Positions 34,591-43,377 of a stretch of 64,000 nt of DNA are shown here, one piece after another; position 1 is the first letter of the stretch, and each line of letters begins with the position of its first letter. A program made the translations under genes and the position numbers. This stretch comes from PCPOR2b sp965220385 (GTDB lineage: Bacteria; Poribacteria; WGA-4E; PCPOR2b), in the NCBI GenBank assembly GCA_965220385.1, contig OZ244825.1, forward strand, positions 6,281,664 through 6,345,663, given 5' to 3'. The notes beneath the pieces are model-generated. The model searched no databases. It saw only the letters and a list, made by a program, of their open reading frames with translations, and was not told the DNA's origin.

Positions 34591-35580
34591 ATGAACAGAA
34601 ATAGCACCGATGAACCGACGCGCATCGCCGATGTGATCGGCGGGCACATCCATCCGGCAATCTGTGTCACGCAGAGTGGGACGCTGCTTGCCGTCTACAA
34701 TAAAGAGGGCGGCGGCGGGAAAGAACTTCTGTTAAGCCGCTCTAACGACGACGGTGTGACGTGGAGCGGTTCAGCACCCATCCCCGCAATCCGTAACTGC
34801 TCAATCTATCCCGGATCGCTAGCGACTTTGAGCGATGGGAGGATTCTGCTGAATTGGTCCTGTTATCACAAAACGGAGGACCGGCTCTGGCGGGTGCCCC
34901 AGTTTTCGATCAGCCCCGACGAGGGCGAAACATGGTCCGAATCGCGGGATTATCCCATCACCGACCATACGAACTACACCTGTATGCGCCATGCCCCGGT
35001 CGAATGGTCAACCGATGCGTGGGTGTGCCCGTTCTATGATAGGACCGTGCTATATGATATGGGAGCAGACCGGATAACCTCCTTTGGAGATGGACGTAAT
35101 CACGGCATGGTGCCGATTGTGCGTACAGCCACAGGCACGCTGATCAGCGGTGCGCCGCAGACGGTTGCTCCCGTGCCCGTTGGTGTGCCGGGAAATATGG
35201 TCAGAGGACTTCGTTCAACGGATGATGGGAACAGGTGGCACGCGTTGAATGTCTTTCCGCACTTTGGTGTTGCCGGATATGACCTGACCGTGTTGACGAA
35301 CGGCTGGATCGCCTTAACCTACATCGTCTACGGCGTTGGCGTTGATGGCGAGTTTAGCTACGAACTGGTCATATCCCGTGATGATGGAGCAACGTGGGAC
35401 TTCGATAACGCGATTGAAGTCCACAATCCGGGCAGACGTATCATGGGACGGGGGTGGCCCCGCACGGTACAGATTGACGCTGAGACCCTTGGCACCCTTT
35501 TTTACGACCTTGATCAAGACCAGCCCGGCGGCCCGGGAGTGTTCTTTGTTCGGATACCGTTGACACGATTGGGTGGCTGA
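34591..35580 (+). CDS. BNR/Asp-box sialidase-like propeller, paralogue 2
   Basis: 329 residues from the ATG at 34591 (GAGGTAAGA upstream); a TTG three bases earlier is unneeded. Asp-boxes: SNDDGVTWSGS, SPDEGETWSES, STDDGNRWHAL and SRDDGATWDFD. It differs in its N-terminus (GGHIHPAICVTQSGTLLAVY) from paralogue 1 and has fewer boxes. It probably arose by old duplication. The next gene starts 32 bases after its stop. Confidence 0.83.
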   Translation: MNRNSTDEPTRIADVIGGHIHPAICVTQSGTLLAVYNKEGGGGKELLLSRSNDDGVTWSGSAPIPAIRNCSIYPGSLATLSDGRILLNWSCYHKTEDRLWRVPQFSISPDEGETWSESRDYPITDHTNYTCMRHAPVEWSTDAWVCPFYDRTVLYDMGADRITSFGDGRNHGMVPIVRTATGTLISGAPQTVAPVPVGVPGNMVRGLRSTDDGNRWHALNVFPHFGVAGYDLTVLTNGWIALTYIVYGVGVDGEFSYELVISRDDGATWDFDNAIEVHNPGRRIMGRGWPRTVQIDAETLGTLFYDLDQDQPGGPGVFFVRIPLTRLGG

Positions 35581-35611
35581 GGCACAATGTTCAAACCTCG
35601 GAAGATTTTTC

Positions 35612-37066
35612 ATGTCTACTAACCACTCTTGGACGCGGTTCATCTTCATCTTAGTCGATGGCTCACCCTATCAAGTCTTTAACGATTTAGTCCAAGATGG
35701 CACCCTCCCAAACATCAAGCAGTATGTGATAGATCGTGGCGTGCTCAAAAAGGCCGTTACCGCATTTCCATCGACAACGGGTCCTGCCTTCATCCCATTT
35801 TTTACGGGGCGTTTTCCGGGACCGGCGAATATTCCGGGTATCCGCTGGCTATCTAAAAAGGAGTTCCAAAACCCGCACCGATTCCGCAGTCCTGCGATAT
35901 GCAGTTACATGGGACGGGAGGCGCTCTCTTTTCCTGCACATCTACCGGACAGTCCAACCCTGTTCGATCTCTTTTCACCTGTGAATAATATCTACAATCT
36001 ATTGACGCGCGGTTGCCCCCCGTCCGGCAATTTAACCCGTTGGGTCAAACCGCTGGCATACACCTACGCCCATTTTTCTGAGAGGTGGAAGTTTGTGAAT
36101 GCCATCGCCTCCCGGAAGTTAATGAAGGCTGTCAAAGGGAACGCTGAGTTCGTGATGTGTCTCTTCCCCGGAGTAGACACCTTTTCGCATCTGTCGCACA
36201 CACGATCGCCCGATGTTCTTGACACCTATCGAGAGGTTGATAGAACCGTCGGTGAAGTCTGCCGGATCTTGCAGGAATCGAAAGAATTCGACAATACCCT
36301 GATCATGATAACAAGCGATCACGGCATGAGCAACACGCACACGCATATTGACCTTCCGCGTCATTTGGATAGCCTGGGTTGGCGGTGCCTCCACTACCCG
36401 CTGCTCTGGCGACGACACGCTCGATCCGCCAGCATGGTTTCAGGGAACGGGATGGCACACCTCTATTTTAAGGGAGGGGAAGGTGATAAAGGAAAATCCG
36501 CGTCTAAGCATCAGAAAGGTTGGGGTGCGCGCCTCTCTTTTGAAAAACTCAGTCGGATGGGGATCGTCGAGCCGCTGCTGGAAATTGAGGGACTGGCTTT
36601 TGTTGCGGGTCAGAGCGAGGAGGGAGCTATCGTCGTACAGGACAGAAACGGAATTGGGAAAATCACCTGCGAAGCCGAAACTTTTTCATATCAGTTTCAT
36701 GGGGCAGATCCGTTGGGGTACGGCACCTTCTATCAAGACCTGTCTTCCCGTGATGCGCTCATTCAGACCTACGATTCCGAGTATCCGGATGGGCTGGTTC
36801 AGCTCTGGCAAATTTTTCAAGGGAACAGAACGGGCGATCTGGTTTTAAGTGCCGACCCCGGCTACGACTTACGCGCCCGTTACGAATACCCCGAACACCA
36901 CGCGACCCACGGTGCGCTCAATGCCGAGCAGATGTTCGTGCCGCTTGCAATCAATCTGCCCATCGAAACCGAGTTTATCCGTACTGTTGACCTGTTTCCG
37001 ACCATTCTAAGTCAGTTTGAACGATCCGTGGATCCGGCTCAAATTGATGGACGAGTTTTTCGCTAA
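35612..37066 (+). CDS. Alkaline-phosphatase-superfamily phosphodiesterase
   Basis: About 484 residues from the ATG at 35612. Catalytic pattern: metal Asp in IFILVDGSPYQVF, a Thr nucleophile in AFPSTTGPAF, Asp and His in FPGVDTFSH, Asp-His in ITSDHGMSN and a terminal His in EHHATHG. This fits the type I phosphodiesterase/nucleotide pyrophosphatase group, whose substrates include nucleotide sugars and phospholipids. No signal peptide is obvious, so it is probably cytoplasmic. It overlaps the convergent gene by 4 bases. Confidence 0.85.
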   Translation: MSTNHSWTRFIFILVDGSPYQVFNDLVQDGTLPNIKQYVIDRGVLKKAVTAFPSTTGPAFIPFFTGRFPGPANIPGIRWLSKKEFQNPHRFRSPAICSYMGREALSFPAHLPDSPTLFDLFSPVNNIYNLLTRGCPPSGNLTRWVKPLAYTYAHFSERWKFVNAIASRKLMKAVKGNAEFVMCLFPGVDTFSHLSHTRSPDVLDTYREVDRTVGEVCRILQESKEFDNTLIMITSDHGMSNTHTHIDLPRHLDSLGWRCLHYPLLWRRHARSASMVSGNGMAHLYFKGGEGDKGKSASKHQKGWGARLSFEKLSRMGIVEPLLEIEGLAFVAGQSEEGAIVVQDRNGIGKITCEAETFSYQFHGADPLGYGTFYQDLSSRDALIQTYDSEYPDGLVQLWQIFQGNRTGDLVLSADPGYDLRARYEYPEHHATHGALNAEQMFVPLAINLPIETEFIRTVDLFPTILSQFERSVDPAQIDGRVFR

Positions 37067-38085
37067 ACTAACTCTTCATTGTACGCAAACAGTGCTGGTG
37101 TGCCGCCGGTATGCAGGAAAATTACTGTTTCCTCGGAGGAGATACGCCCCGTTTGGATGTGGTCAATCAAGCCTGAAAGTGCTTTGCTTGTGTAGGAGGG
37201 GTCGAGGAAGATTCCTTCTGTCTGCGCCATAAGTTTCAAGGCATCGACACATTCGGGGGTCAGGCTGCCGTAATCCTCTCCAACATAATCGGCGGAGTTC
37301 CGCACATCGTCATCGGTGATATCGACATCAAGCCCCAAAATCGCCGCCGCATCGTTTGCAGCGATTCGGATGCGTTCTATTCGATCGGGCCAACCAATCG
37401 GTGCAATTCCGAAAGGTTTCAATTTCATTCCCAACGCCTTTGTTCCGAGAATCAATCCGCCCTGCGTTCCGCCCGCCGAAGCCGCGTAGATCCAATCCGC
37501 ATCAATTCCCATCGCCTCCTGTTGTTCGTGGATTTCGGCGATACACCACGAAAAGGCGACGGCAGCGAGTGCCGTTGATCTGGGCGCGGCGAGGACGTGA
37601 GGTTTAAGGCCCTTCTCCTTCAATTCATCGGCGAGGGCATATTTGATTGCGTCGAGTTCGGCTCCCATAGATGCATCAACAAATTCCACATCCGCACCAG
37701 CCAAATCGTCTAACAGTACGTTTCCTTGTCTCACGCTTTTGCTGTCGCGGGAGAGCCGAAGGTAGCATTTCAGTCCCAACTTCGCCGAAGCAGCGGCCGC
37801 TTGCCGACAATGGTTCGATTGTGAGGCAGCACCTTGAATGATAGTGTCCGCGCCCTGATGTACGCCGTCGCCGATCGTGAAGGTCAATTGACGCACCTTG
37901 TTCCCGCCAAACGCAAGCCCTGAACAATCCTCACGCTTAATCAGGATACGGGGACCGCCCAACGCCTCTGACAAGCGTGGACATTCTTCCAAGGGGGTTG
38001 GGAAATGTCCGAGATCGACCTGTGGGAGTTGGTCTATTTTCTTACAAAGTTGTTCTCTTGTAACGACAGCATTTGGTGAACTCAT
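37063..38085 (-). CDS. ACC deaminase / D-cysteine desulfhydrase family PLP enzyme
   Basis: 340 residues, fold type II. PLP-lysine Lys63 lies in AFGGNKVRQL after IKREDCSG; GAASQSNHCRQAAAASAKLG binds the phosphate and cofactor, and YAASAGGTQGGLILGTKALG follows. The family deaminates 1-aminocyclopropane-1-carboxylate or desulfhydrates D-cysteine; the two cannot be separated here. Its start overlaps the stop of the 130-residue gene upstream by four bases, so translation is coupled. Confidence 0.88.
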   Translation of the reverse strand: MSSPNAVVTREQLCKKIDQLPQVDLGHFPTPLEECPRLSEALGGPRILIKREDCSGLAFGGNKVRQLTFTIGDGVHQGADTIIQGAASQSNHCRQAAAASAKLGLKCYLRLSRDSKSVRQGNVLLDDLAGADVEFVDASMGAELDAIKYALADELKEKGLKPHVLAAPRSTALAAVAFSWCIAEIHEQQEAMGIDADWIYAASAGGTQGGLILGTKALGMKLKPFGIAPIGWPDRIERIRIAANDAAAILGLDVDITDDDVRNSADYVGEDYGSLTPECVDALKLMAQTEGIFLDPSYTSKALSGLIDHIQTGRISSEETVIFLHTGGTPALFAYNEELV

Positions 38086-38474
38086 GAATTCTCCTTTTCA
38101 CCCAGCAGTTCTTTCAGTAGATTGGTCAACTCTTCATTCTCCGATGATAACTCAAATACGCGTTTTATTTTATCTTCACGGCTAGTCTCGTCCCCACTTT
38201 CTGGTTCCCAGACAACCTCAAATTGCCGGGGGTTGAGACGATCATAGTTGACTTTGACGATGGTAAGGGGATAGTTATCCGGCACCAGTATAATCCAGTC
38301 GACAGTCTCGCCCCGATCCGAATATTGCCGATCCGTTGTCAGCCGCCGGTCGTTGTGGGGTACTTCCCGCTTGATCCACTGTTTGCGCCCAAACGAATCG
38401 GTCTCATAATATCCCACTTCCAGCCAACTGCGCCCCGCCCCGTTGGGTTTGGTTGTAACATTAATCTGTGGCAT
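38082..38474 (-). CDS. Unknown small protein coupled to the PLP enzyme
   Basis: 130 residues: a beta-rich N-terminus (SWLEVGYYETDSFGRKQW) with charged patches, a middle DYNPLTIV-like strand segment (VDWIILVPDNYPLTIVKVN) and an acidic helical tail (SSENEELTNLLKELLGEKE). It overlaps the PLP enzyme start by 4 bases, a classical translational coupling. No family recognised; a stabilising partner of the enzyme is possible (inference). Confidence 0.65.
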   Translation of the reverse strand: MPQINVTTKPNGAGRSWLEVGYYETDSFGRKQWIKREVPHNDRRLTTDRQYSDRGETVDWIILVPDNYPLTIVKVNYDRLNPRQFEVVWEPESGDETSREDKIKRVFELSSENEELTNLLKELLGEKENS

Positions 38475-38494
38475 GGTTGCTTTCCCCTTCCTGC

Positions 38495-39508
38495 TCAGTT
38501 CCTTCTGATTTGAACGGATGCCCCCTGTTCGTGGCTATCGGCGATCGCTTGACAGATCCGCATCACCTCACAAGCATCATCGAGGCTCGCACGGGGTTGC
38601 CTCCGAGTGAGGATTGACTGGGCGAAATGCTCCATCTCTTCAAGGTACCCGGGGCGTCCGTAGCCGCGATAGTGCGTGCCCTGATTCCATTCCTGCGTTG
38701 GGAAATCCCGATAACCGCCGACACCCCGCCACGCATCTGGTTTGACATATTGAACCTGCTGCATATTGTGCACGTGAACTGAATGCCCACCGTCGCCGGC
38801 GGCCATTATTGATGTCTCTAACGCTGGAGACCCTGCAACCATGTTCAGTGTGCCGACGGCACCGTTATCAAACTGTAGGGAGACCGCAAACGCCATTCTG
38901 CCCTCCGCACCAAAATTTTCAAAGGCGCGTAGCCTCGTTACGTCACCCATTAGATATCGCATGCAATCTACGATATGAACGCCCTGATCCAACAGATATG
39001 CCCACTCCAACGTCTCGTGTGCACCCCTTGGGCTCGGTGCCAAGTAGCGTCCCTCAAACAGGAGGGGCTCTCCAAATGCTGCTTGCGTGACGATTCGTCT
39101 TGCCATTCGATGTGCTGGCGCATGGCGCCACATCGTCGCGACCATTCCGAATTTTCCCGTTCTCGTCGAAGTTTCGGAGAGCCGTTTGGCATCTTCTACA
39201 TTGATTGCAGGTGGTTTTTCGATGAACACGTGCTTTCCGAGTTCCATACAAGCAATCGCCATGTCGGTATGCATGGTTTTGGGATGTCCAACAATTGCAA
39301 CGACATCCAGATCTTCTGTCTCAATCATCGTCCGATAATCTGTGTACCACTGCTTGGCGCCGAAGCGTTGGGCACTGCTCTCAGCTTTCGCAGCGGATAT
39401 ATCGCATGTTGCGACGAAATCAATTTCGGGAACCAATCGAATACACGGTTGCAGATTCCGGGTCGCATGCGCACCACAACCGATAAAACCCAATTTAATC
39501 TGTGCCAT
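38495..39508 (-). CDS. Gfo/Idh/MocA family oxidoreductase A
   Basis: 337 residues. The NAD-binding loop LGFIGCGAHATRNL starts at residue 5; VFIEKPPAINVEDAKRL near 92-108 has the canonical Glu-Lys-Pro. The C-terminal barrel includes HIVDCMRYLMGDV. The family oxidises or reduces sugars, inositols or related compounds with NAD(P). AGGTGG precedes the ATG. Part of a tandem with another member. Confidence 0.9.
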   Translation of the reverse strand: MAQIKLGFIGCGAHATRNLQPCIRLVPEIDFVATCDISAAKAESSAQRFGAKQWYTDYRTMIETEDLDVVAIVGHPKTMHTDMAIACMELGKHVFIEKPPAINVEDAKRLSETSTRTGKFGMVATMWRHAPAHRMARRIVTQAAFGEPLLFEGRYLAPSPRGAHETLEWAYLLDQGVHIVDCMRYLMGDVTRLRAFENFGAEGRMAFAVSLQFDNGAVGTLNMVAGSPALETSIMAAGDGGHSVHVHNMQQVQYVKPDAWRGVGGYRDFPTQEWNQGTHYRGYGRPGYLEEMEHFAQSILTRRQPRASLDDACEVMRICQAIADSHEQGASVQIRRN

Positions 39509-39546
39509 GACAATCCACCTATATCTTCAAGTGCCTTTCCTCTCGG

Positions 39547-40452
39547 TCATTCCACAGTGTAGTCCAACGCCGTTTTCGCTCCATCGTTTGCCGCGGATTT
39601 TGCTGCTGCTTCGATAAAGGCAACAATTTCTATACTTTCAGAGATGTCGATTGGTGGTTTTCCGGTCTCGAACATCTGAACGATCTGTTTGAGAAGCTCA
39701 CGGTAGATGTAGCTTGCATTTATCGAGGTCCGCACAATAGAATTTTCACAATATGCGGTGAATCCGTATCCCGGTGTTCCCTTTCGGATGCCGCGCATCG
39801 TCCCAATCCGTCCATCTTTCCAACACCCGGTTACGACGTCCACATCGTCGTTTGAGGCGGACCAAACTGCTTCGCACCCAGGTCCCATCAACGCGTATAG
39901 GGTTTCCACGCCGTGCAGACCGTAGTGGAACAGCCCTGGATTGCGTGGGTGCAGCGGTGCTGGCGAGCTAACCTCTGCTCCGAGAATCTTTCCGGTCTCG
40001 TTCTCTTTGCCCTTCATCTCGACAACTTCTAAGCCGTAACGCAACGAGGAACATGTGAAAATTGGGACACCATTTGATTGAGCGAGCGCTGCCAATTCCT
40101 TTGCTTGCGCCAAGTCGCAGGTCAGGGGTTTATCCACGAATGCGGGCAAACCTGCTTCCAGAAATGGCACCGCCCGTTCATAGTGGAAACTGCCCTCAAC
40201 CGACTCGATGAGCACGGCATCAATCTGCCCAATCATCTCCTCCGGTGTGTCTACCAACGGCACGCCGTATTCCTGCATCTGCTTCGTATAGCCGGGGATG
40301 CGTTCAGGGGATAGTAGCGATTCCCCCGGACAACCAACAACAACCTTTGCTCCATCTACCCACTGCTCTTGGTCTATATCAATATGGTTGAGTCGTTTCG
40401 TAAATTCAACTACATGGGACGTATCAAAATCAACAATTCCGAGCCGGATCAT
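39547..40452 (-). CDS. Gfo/Idh/MocA family oxidoreductase B
   Basis: 301 residues, shorter than usual. The N-terminus MIRLGIVDFDTSHVVEF replaces the textbook GxGxxG with DFDTSH, so cofactor binding may be atypical. PAFVDKPLTCDLAQAKELA near 100-118 contains Asp-Lys-Pro in place of Glu-Lys-Pro. FHYGLHGVETLYALMG carries the probable His catalytic region. GGAGG lies 5 bases before the ATG. Its promoter side adjoins the IS605-type element. Confidence 0.82.
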   Translation of the reverse strand: MIRLGIVDFDTSHVVEFTKRLNHIDIDQEQWVDGAKVVVGCPGESLLSPERIPGYTKQMQEYGVPLVDTPEEMIGQIDAVLIESVEGSFHYERAVPFLEAGLPAFVDKPLTCDLAQAKELAALAQSNGVPIFTCSSLRYGLEVVEMKGKENETGKILGAEVSSPAPLHPRNPGLFHYGLHGVETLYALMGPGCEAVWSASNDDVDVVTGCWKDGRIGTMRGIRKGTPGYGFTAYCENSIVRTSINASYIYRELLKQIVQMFETGKPPIDISESIEIVAFIEAAAKSAANDGAKTALDYTVE

Positions 40453-40534
40453 CTATTCCTCCAAGCCGCACTTTTAATTTTTTGGCGACTGATGTTAATT
40501 TTCTCAAAAGAAATTTTATGGACAATCATAACAG

Positions 40535-41757
40535 TCAGTTACCCCGCCCTAAAGGGCGAGGCTTGTTTGAAACAGCCGCCCCACAGGTCTTACAAGGTTC
40601 TGCGCTTCTATCCCTTTCGGGGGGTTCGGGGGTGTTGGTTACCACCGCACCTCCACGCAAGGCTACAGTAGCCTTTTTGATGTTTATGGCAGCATTGTGG
40701 TCACGGTCAATTACCAGTCCACAATGGGGGCAATCGTGAGTCCGTACCGACAACGATTTAGGAACAATTGAATCACACCCGGAACATTTCTGACTCGTGT
40801 GCTTGGGATTCACTTTCGTCAACGTCAAGCCAGCGTTTGCAGCTTTGCTTTGAAGTATCAATCGAAAGCGCCCCCAACCCGCATCGGATATGCTCTTGGA
40901 TAGGTAGTGATTCTGTACCATGTTCTTAATCTTCAAGTTCTCAACAGCGACTTCCTCACCTTGTGAGAAAAGCCAATGGGCTGTCTTGTAGTGGAAGTCT
41001 CGTCGTTGATTGGCAATATGTTCGTGTATCTTAGCGACATGCTCTCGTTGTCTTTTGTATCGGCGGCTCCCTTTTCTCCGACGGGACAGTATCCGTTGGG
41101 CTACCCCAAGTTTGTTCTCAGATTCACGGAAGTGGCGAGGATTTGGAACTTTCTCTCCATCGGAAGTGGTCAAAAACGATTCGAGTCCAACATCAACACC
41201 GATTGTTGTTTGAATCGGAACCTCAACCGGGTCTGGAATTTCAACGACTATTGACACATACCAACCGCTTGCTTTGCGATGAATGGTCAGATTTTTAATC
41301 TTCCCATCAGGGAGGGGACGGTGATAGCGGATAGCAATATGCCCGATTTTCGGCACAACTATTCGTGCCATCCGCTTGCGGATAGTGCGTATCAGTTGCT
41401 TTGATAGGTGGCTAACAGTCATCGACCGATACCGACCTGCCCCCTTGAAGCGTGGGAACCCTGGTTCATCACCCGTCTTAACACGGCGGAAAAAGGCTTG
41501 ATACGCTTTATCCAAACGGCGCAGGGTATCTTGCAAGACATCGCTGTGGAGTGAAGCAAACTGAGCCGATTCTTGTCTCAACTCTGGCAACGCATTTGCC
41601 TGAGTCACCCAGGAAATGGATTCACCTGTTTCTTGGTATGCCTCCTTACGCCATGCAAGGGCTTGATTGTAGAGGTTGCGTAACACTTCAACCATACGGT
41701 GAGGGTTTGCGCTTGCTTAAATGTGGGATAGGCTCTGTATTCAAACGTCTTTTTCAT
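40535..41757 (-). pseudogene. tnpB: TnpB RNA-guided nuclease, N-terminal frameshift
   Basis: The main frame (start at 41695) gives 386 residues with the RuvC triad Asp168 in TTIGVDVGLES, Glu252 in VAVENLKI and Asp332 in RDHNAAINI, and the zinc ribbon CSGC (304-307) and CPHC (322-325). The true N-terminus, MKKTFEYRAYPTFKQAQTL, starts at 41757 in another frame; one missing base near 41685 separates it from VLRNLYNQALAW. So the catalytic core is intact but the start is disrupted, by mutation or sequencing error. TnpB cuts DNA guided by an omega RNA made from the 3' end of the element; here that would cover the 40545 hairpin. Confidence 0.8.
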
Positions 41758-41935
41758 TGGGGTTTTGGTTTTCTGGCTTTCGATTTCCGGTGCTAACCGA
41801 TGTAGGCGACACCGCCGTGCGACGGTGTAGAACTCCCCTACGAAAGCTATAAGGATTATAACATATTCATGGTATCTTTTCAAAAAAGAGCGTAGTTTCC
41901 TCTCCGCTCTAAAGAACGGGGTTTCCACTGCGAAG
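40535..41935 (-). mobile_element. IS200/IS605-type element (IS1341-like, tnpB only)
   Basis: A tnpB reading frame with no tnpA. Both ends carry analogous hairpins: CGCCC-TAAA-GGGCG (40545-40558) overlapping the tnpB 3' end, and CCGCTC-TAAA-GAACGG near 41904-41919 at the other side, typical of IS605-family imperfect palindromic ends. The exact cleavage points cannot be fixed by eye. The 12-mer ATTTTTTGGCGA occurs just outside both ends (40477-40488 and 41956-41967). Confidence 0.8.
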
Positions 41936-42124
41936 ATTTTGATGAATTTTCGCTGATTTTTTGGCGATTTGTCAAGATGTTTTTTCTATACACAAGGCAC
42001 TATTACTATGATACAATGTCGAAAATCGGTTAGCGTTATCAAATTAGTCGGTGTTGGGACGTGTTATGTTCATTTTTCTTTGGGATGTGTTGTTCCCCCT
42101 CACCCTTTGGCTTTCCAATTCACC
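41758..42124. other. Element end and FdhD upstream region
   Basis: 367 bases. The left part is the terminal sequence of the IS605-type element, to about 41935. The remainder is AT-rich, without a clear promoter or binding site for FdhD. An in-frame upstream extension from 41969 looks non-coding. Confidence 0.5.
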
Positions 42125-42943
42125 ATGAAATCGATATTGACGAAACAGGTCATACGTTGGCGTGACGCCCATCCTGCCCCGACTGAAGATTCCCTCGTGG
42201 TCGAGGAACCGCTCGAAATTCGGGTGGGTGATCAGAGCTTGGCGGTCGTGATGCGAACACCGGGACACGACTTCGATCTCGCTGTGGGATTTCTCTACAC
42301 GGAAGGACTGATAACGTCGTCCGATGACATTGGGGCAATCGCGTACTGCGAGGATGTCGAGGAAACCGCCCGGCAAAATATCATTAATGTCCATCTGACG
42401 AACGGGCAGGTTCTGGAAGAACAGGAGGGATGGCAGCGGAACTTTCACGCGAATGCCAGTTGTGGGTTGTGTGGAAAAATGACCATCGAATCGGTTAAGC
42501 AGGACATCCCACCGATAACATCCGAAATTCAGATAGATCCGGACGTTTTTTATCAGCTCAACGATAGGCTGCGATCGGCGCAAGCTGTTTTTGAAGCGAC
42601 CGGCGGTCTACACGCCGCCGGGTTATTTGACGAGCAAGGTGAATTGCAAATCGTACGTGAGGATGTCGGGCGACACAATGCAGTTGACAAAGTGATTGGA
42701 CAGGCGCTACTGATTGAGCAACTTCCTCTGGATCGACATATCTTGATGGTGAGTGGTCGCGCCAGTTTCGAGATTATTCAGAAAGCGCTATTTGCGCGTA
42801 TTCCAGTGATTGTAGCGGTCTCTGCGGCATCAACTCTTGCCGTCGAAATGGCGCAAGAGGGTAAAGTCACGTTGATTGGGTTTATGCGTGGCAAAGGCAT
42901 GACTGTCTACAGTCATCCGGACAGGATTGCTGAACTCCCGTAG
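42125..42943 (+). CDS. fdhD: Formate dehydrogenase accessory sulfurtransferase FdhD
   Basis: 272 residues from the ATG at 42125. The sulfur-relay CxxC is Cys113-Gly-Leu-Cys116 in ASCGLCGK. EEPLEIRVGDQSLAVVMRTPGHDFDLAVGFLYTEG spans the conserved start of the domain, and VREDVGRHNAVDKVIG and VSGRASFEIIQKAL are further signatures. FdhD transfers sulfur from IscS to the molybdenum cofactor of formate dehydrogenases and related enzymes. No formate dehydrogenase or Moco genes are nearby. The start has no clear binding site. Confidence 0.93.
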   Translation: MKSILTKQVIRWRDAHPAPTEDSLVVEEPLEIRVGDQSLAVVMRTPGHDFDLAVGFLYTEGLITSSDDIGAIAYCEDVEETARQNIINVHLTNGQVLEEQEGWQRNFHANASCGLCGKMTIESVKQDIPPITSEIQIDPDVFYQLNDRLRSAQAVFEATGGLHAAGLFDEQGELQIVREDVGRHNAVDKVIGQALLIEQLPLDRHILMVSGRASFEIIQKALFARIPVIVAVSAASTLAVEMAQEGKVTLIGFMRGKGMTVYSHPDRIAELP

Positions 42944-43004
42944 AATGGCAATAAAGTTGTAATCAGGTCTGGAGCAGAGATGAGTTTATTCAGGAAGTTC
43001 GGAT

Positions 43005-43048
43005 CGTAGCCGAATCTAATTCCCAACCGTCTCATGCATTCGGCTACG
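43005..43048. other. Long inverted repeat between fdhD and the membrane protein
   Basis: CGTAGCCGAAT (43005-43015) and ATTCGGCTACG (43038-43048), perfect 11-base arms with a 22-base loop and no T-run. It could be an mRNA structure in the next gene's leader or a protein-binding palindrome. Confidence 0.55.
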
Positions 43049-43080
43049 TTCAATGTATGAAGGGAAGGAGGAATTTTTCA

Positions 43081-43356
43081 ATGGAAATGATTTTAGGCGC
43101 AACCCAATCACTGGTGAATTTTCTGTTTTTAATCGTCGTACTGGGTACGGCAGGATTGTCATGGTGGTTATCTGTCAAGTATCGTGAACGGTATGCGGAG
43201 TTCCCGTGGAATAAGGCAGCCATTATCCTTGCGATTGAGGTTTTAGCTTGGATTGCATTCAACATCTTTTGGGGTTGGGTGATAAATAACTGGTGGATTG
43301 CCATTGTTCTCGTTGTTATTATTATTATTGTGCTAAAAAAGCGGAAACGCGAATAG
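43081..43356 (+). CDS. Small membrane protein with two or three hydrophobic segments
   Basis: 91 residues from the ATG at 43081, with GGAGG upstream. Hydrophobic stretches at about 5-26, 45-64 (AAIILAIEVLAWIAFNIFWG) and 68-84 (IAIVLVVIIIIVL), ending KKRKRE, so the C-terminus probably faces the cytoplasm. No family recognised. It precedes the HpcH-type gene by 21 bases. Confidence 0.65.
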   Translation: MEMILGATQSLVNFLFLIVVLGTAGLSWWLSVKYRERYAEFPWNKAAIILAIEVLAWIAFNIFWGWVINNWWIAIVLVVIIIIVLKKRKRE

Positions 43357-43377
43357 ACAAGAAATGGAGTAGATCCG

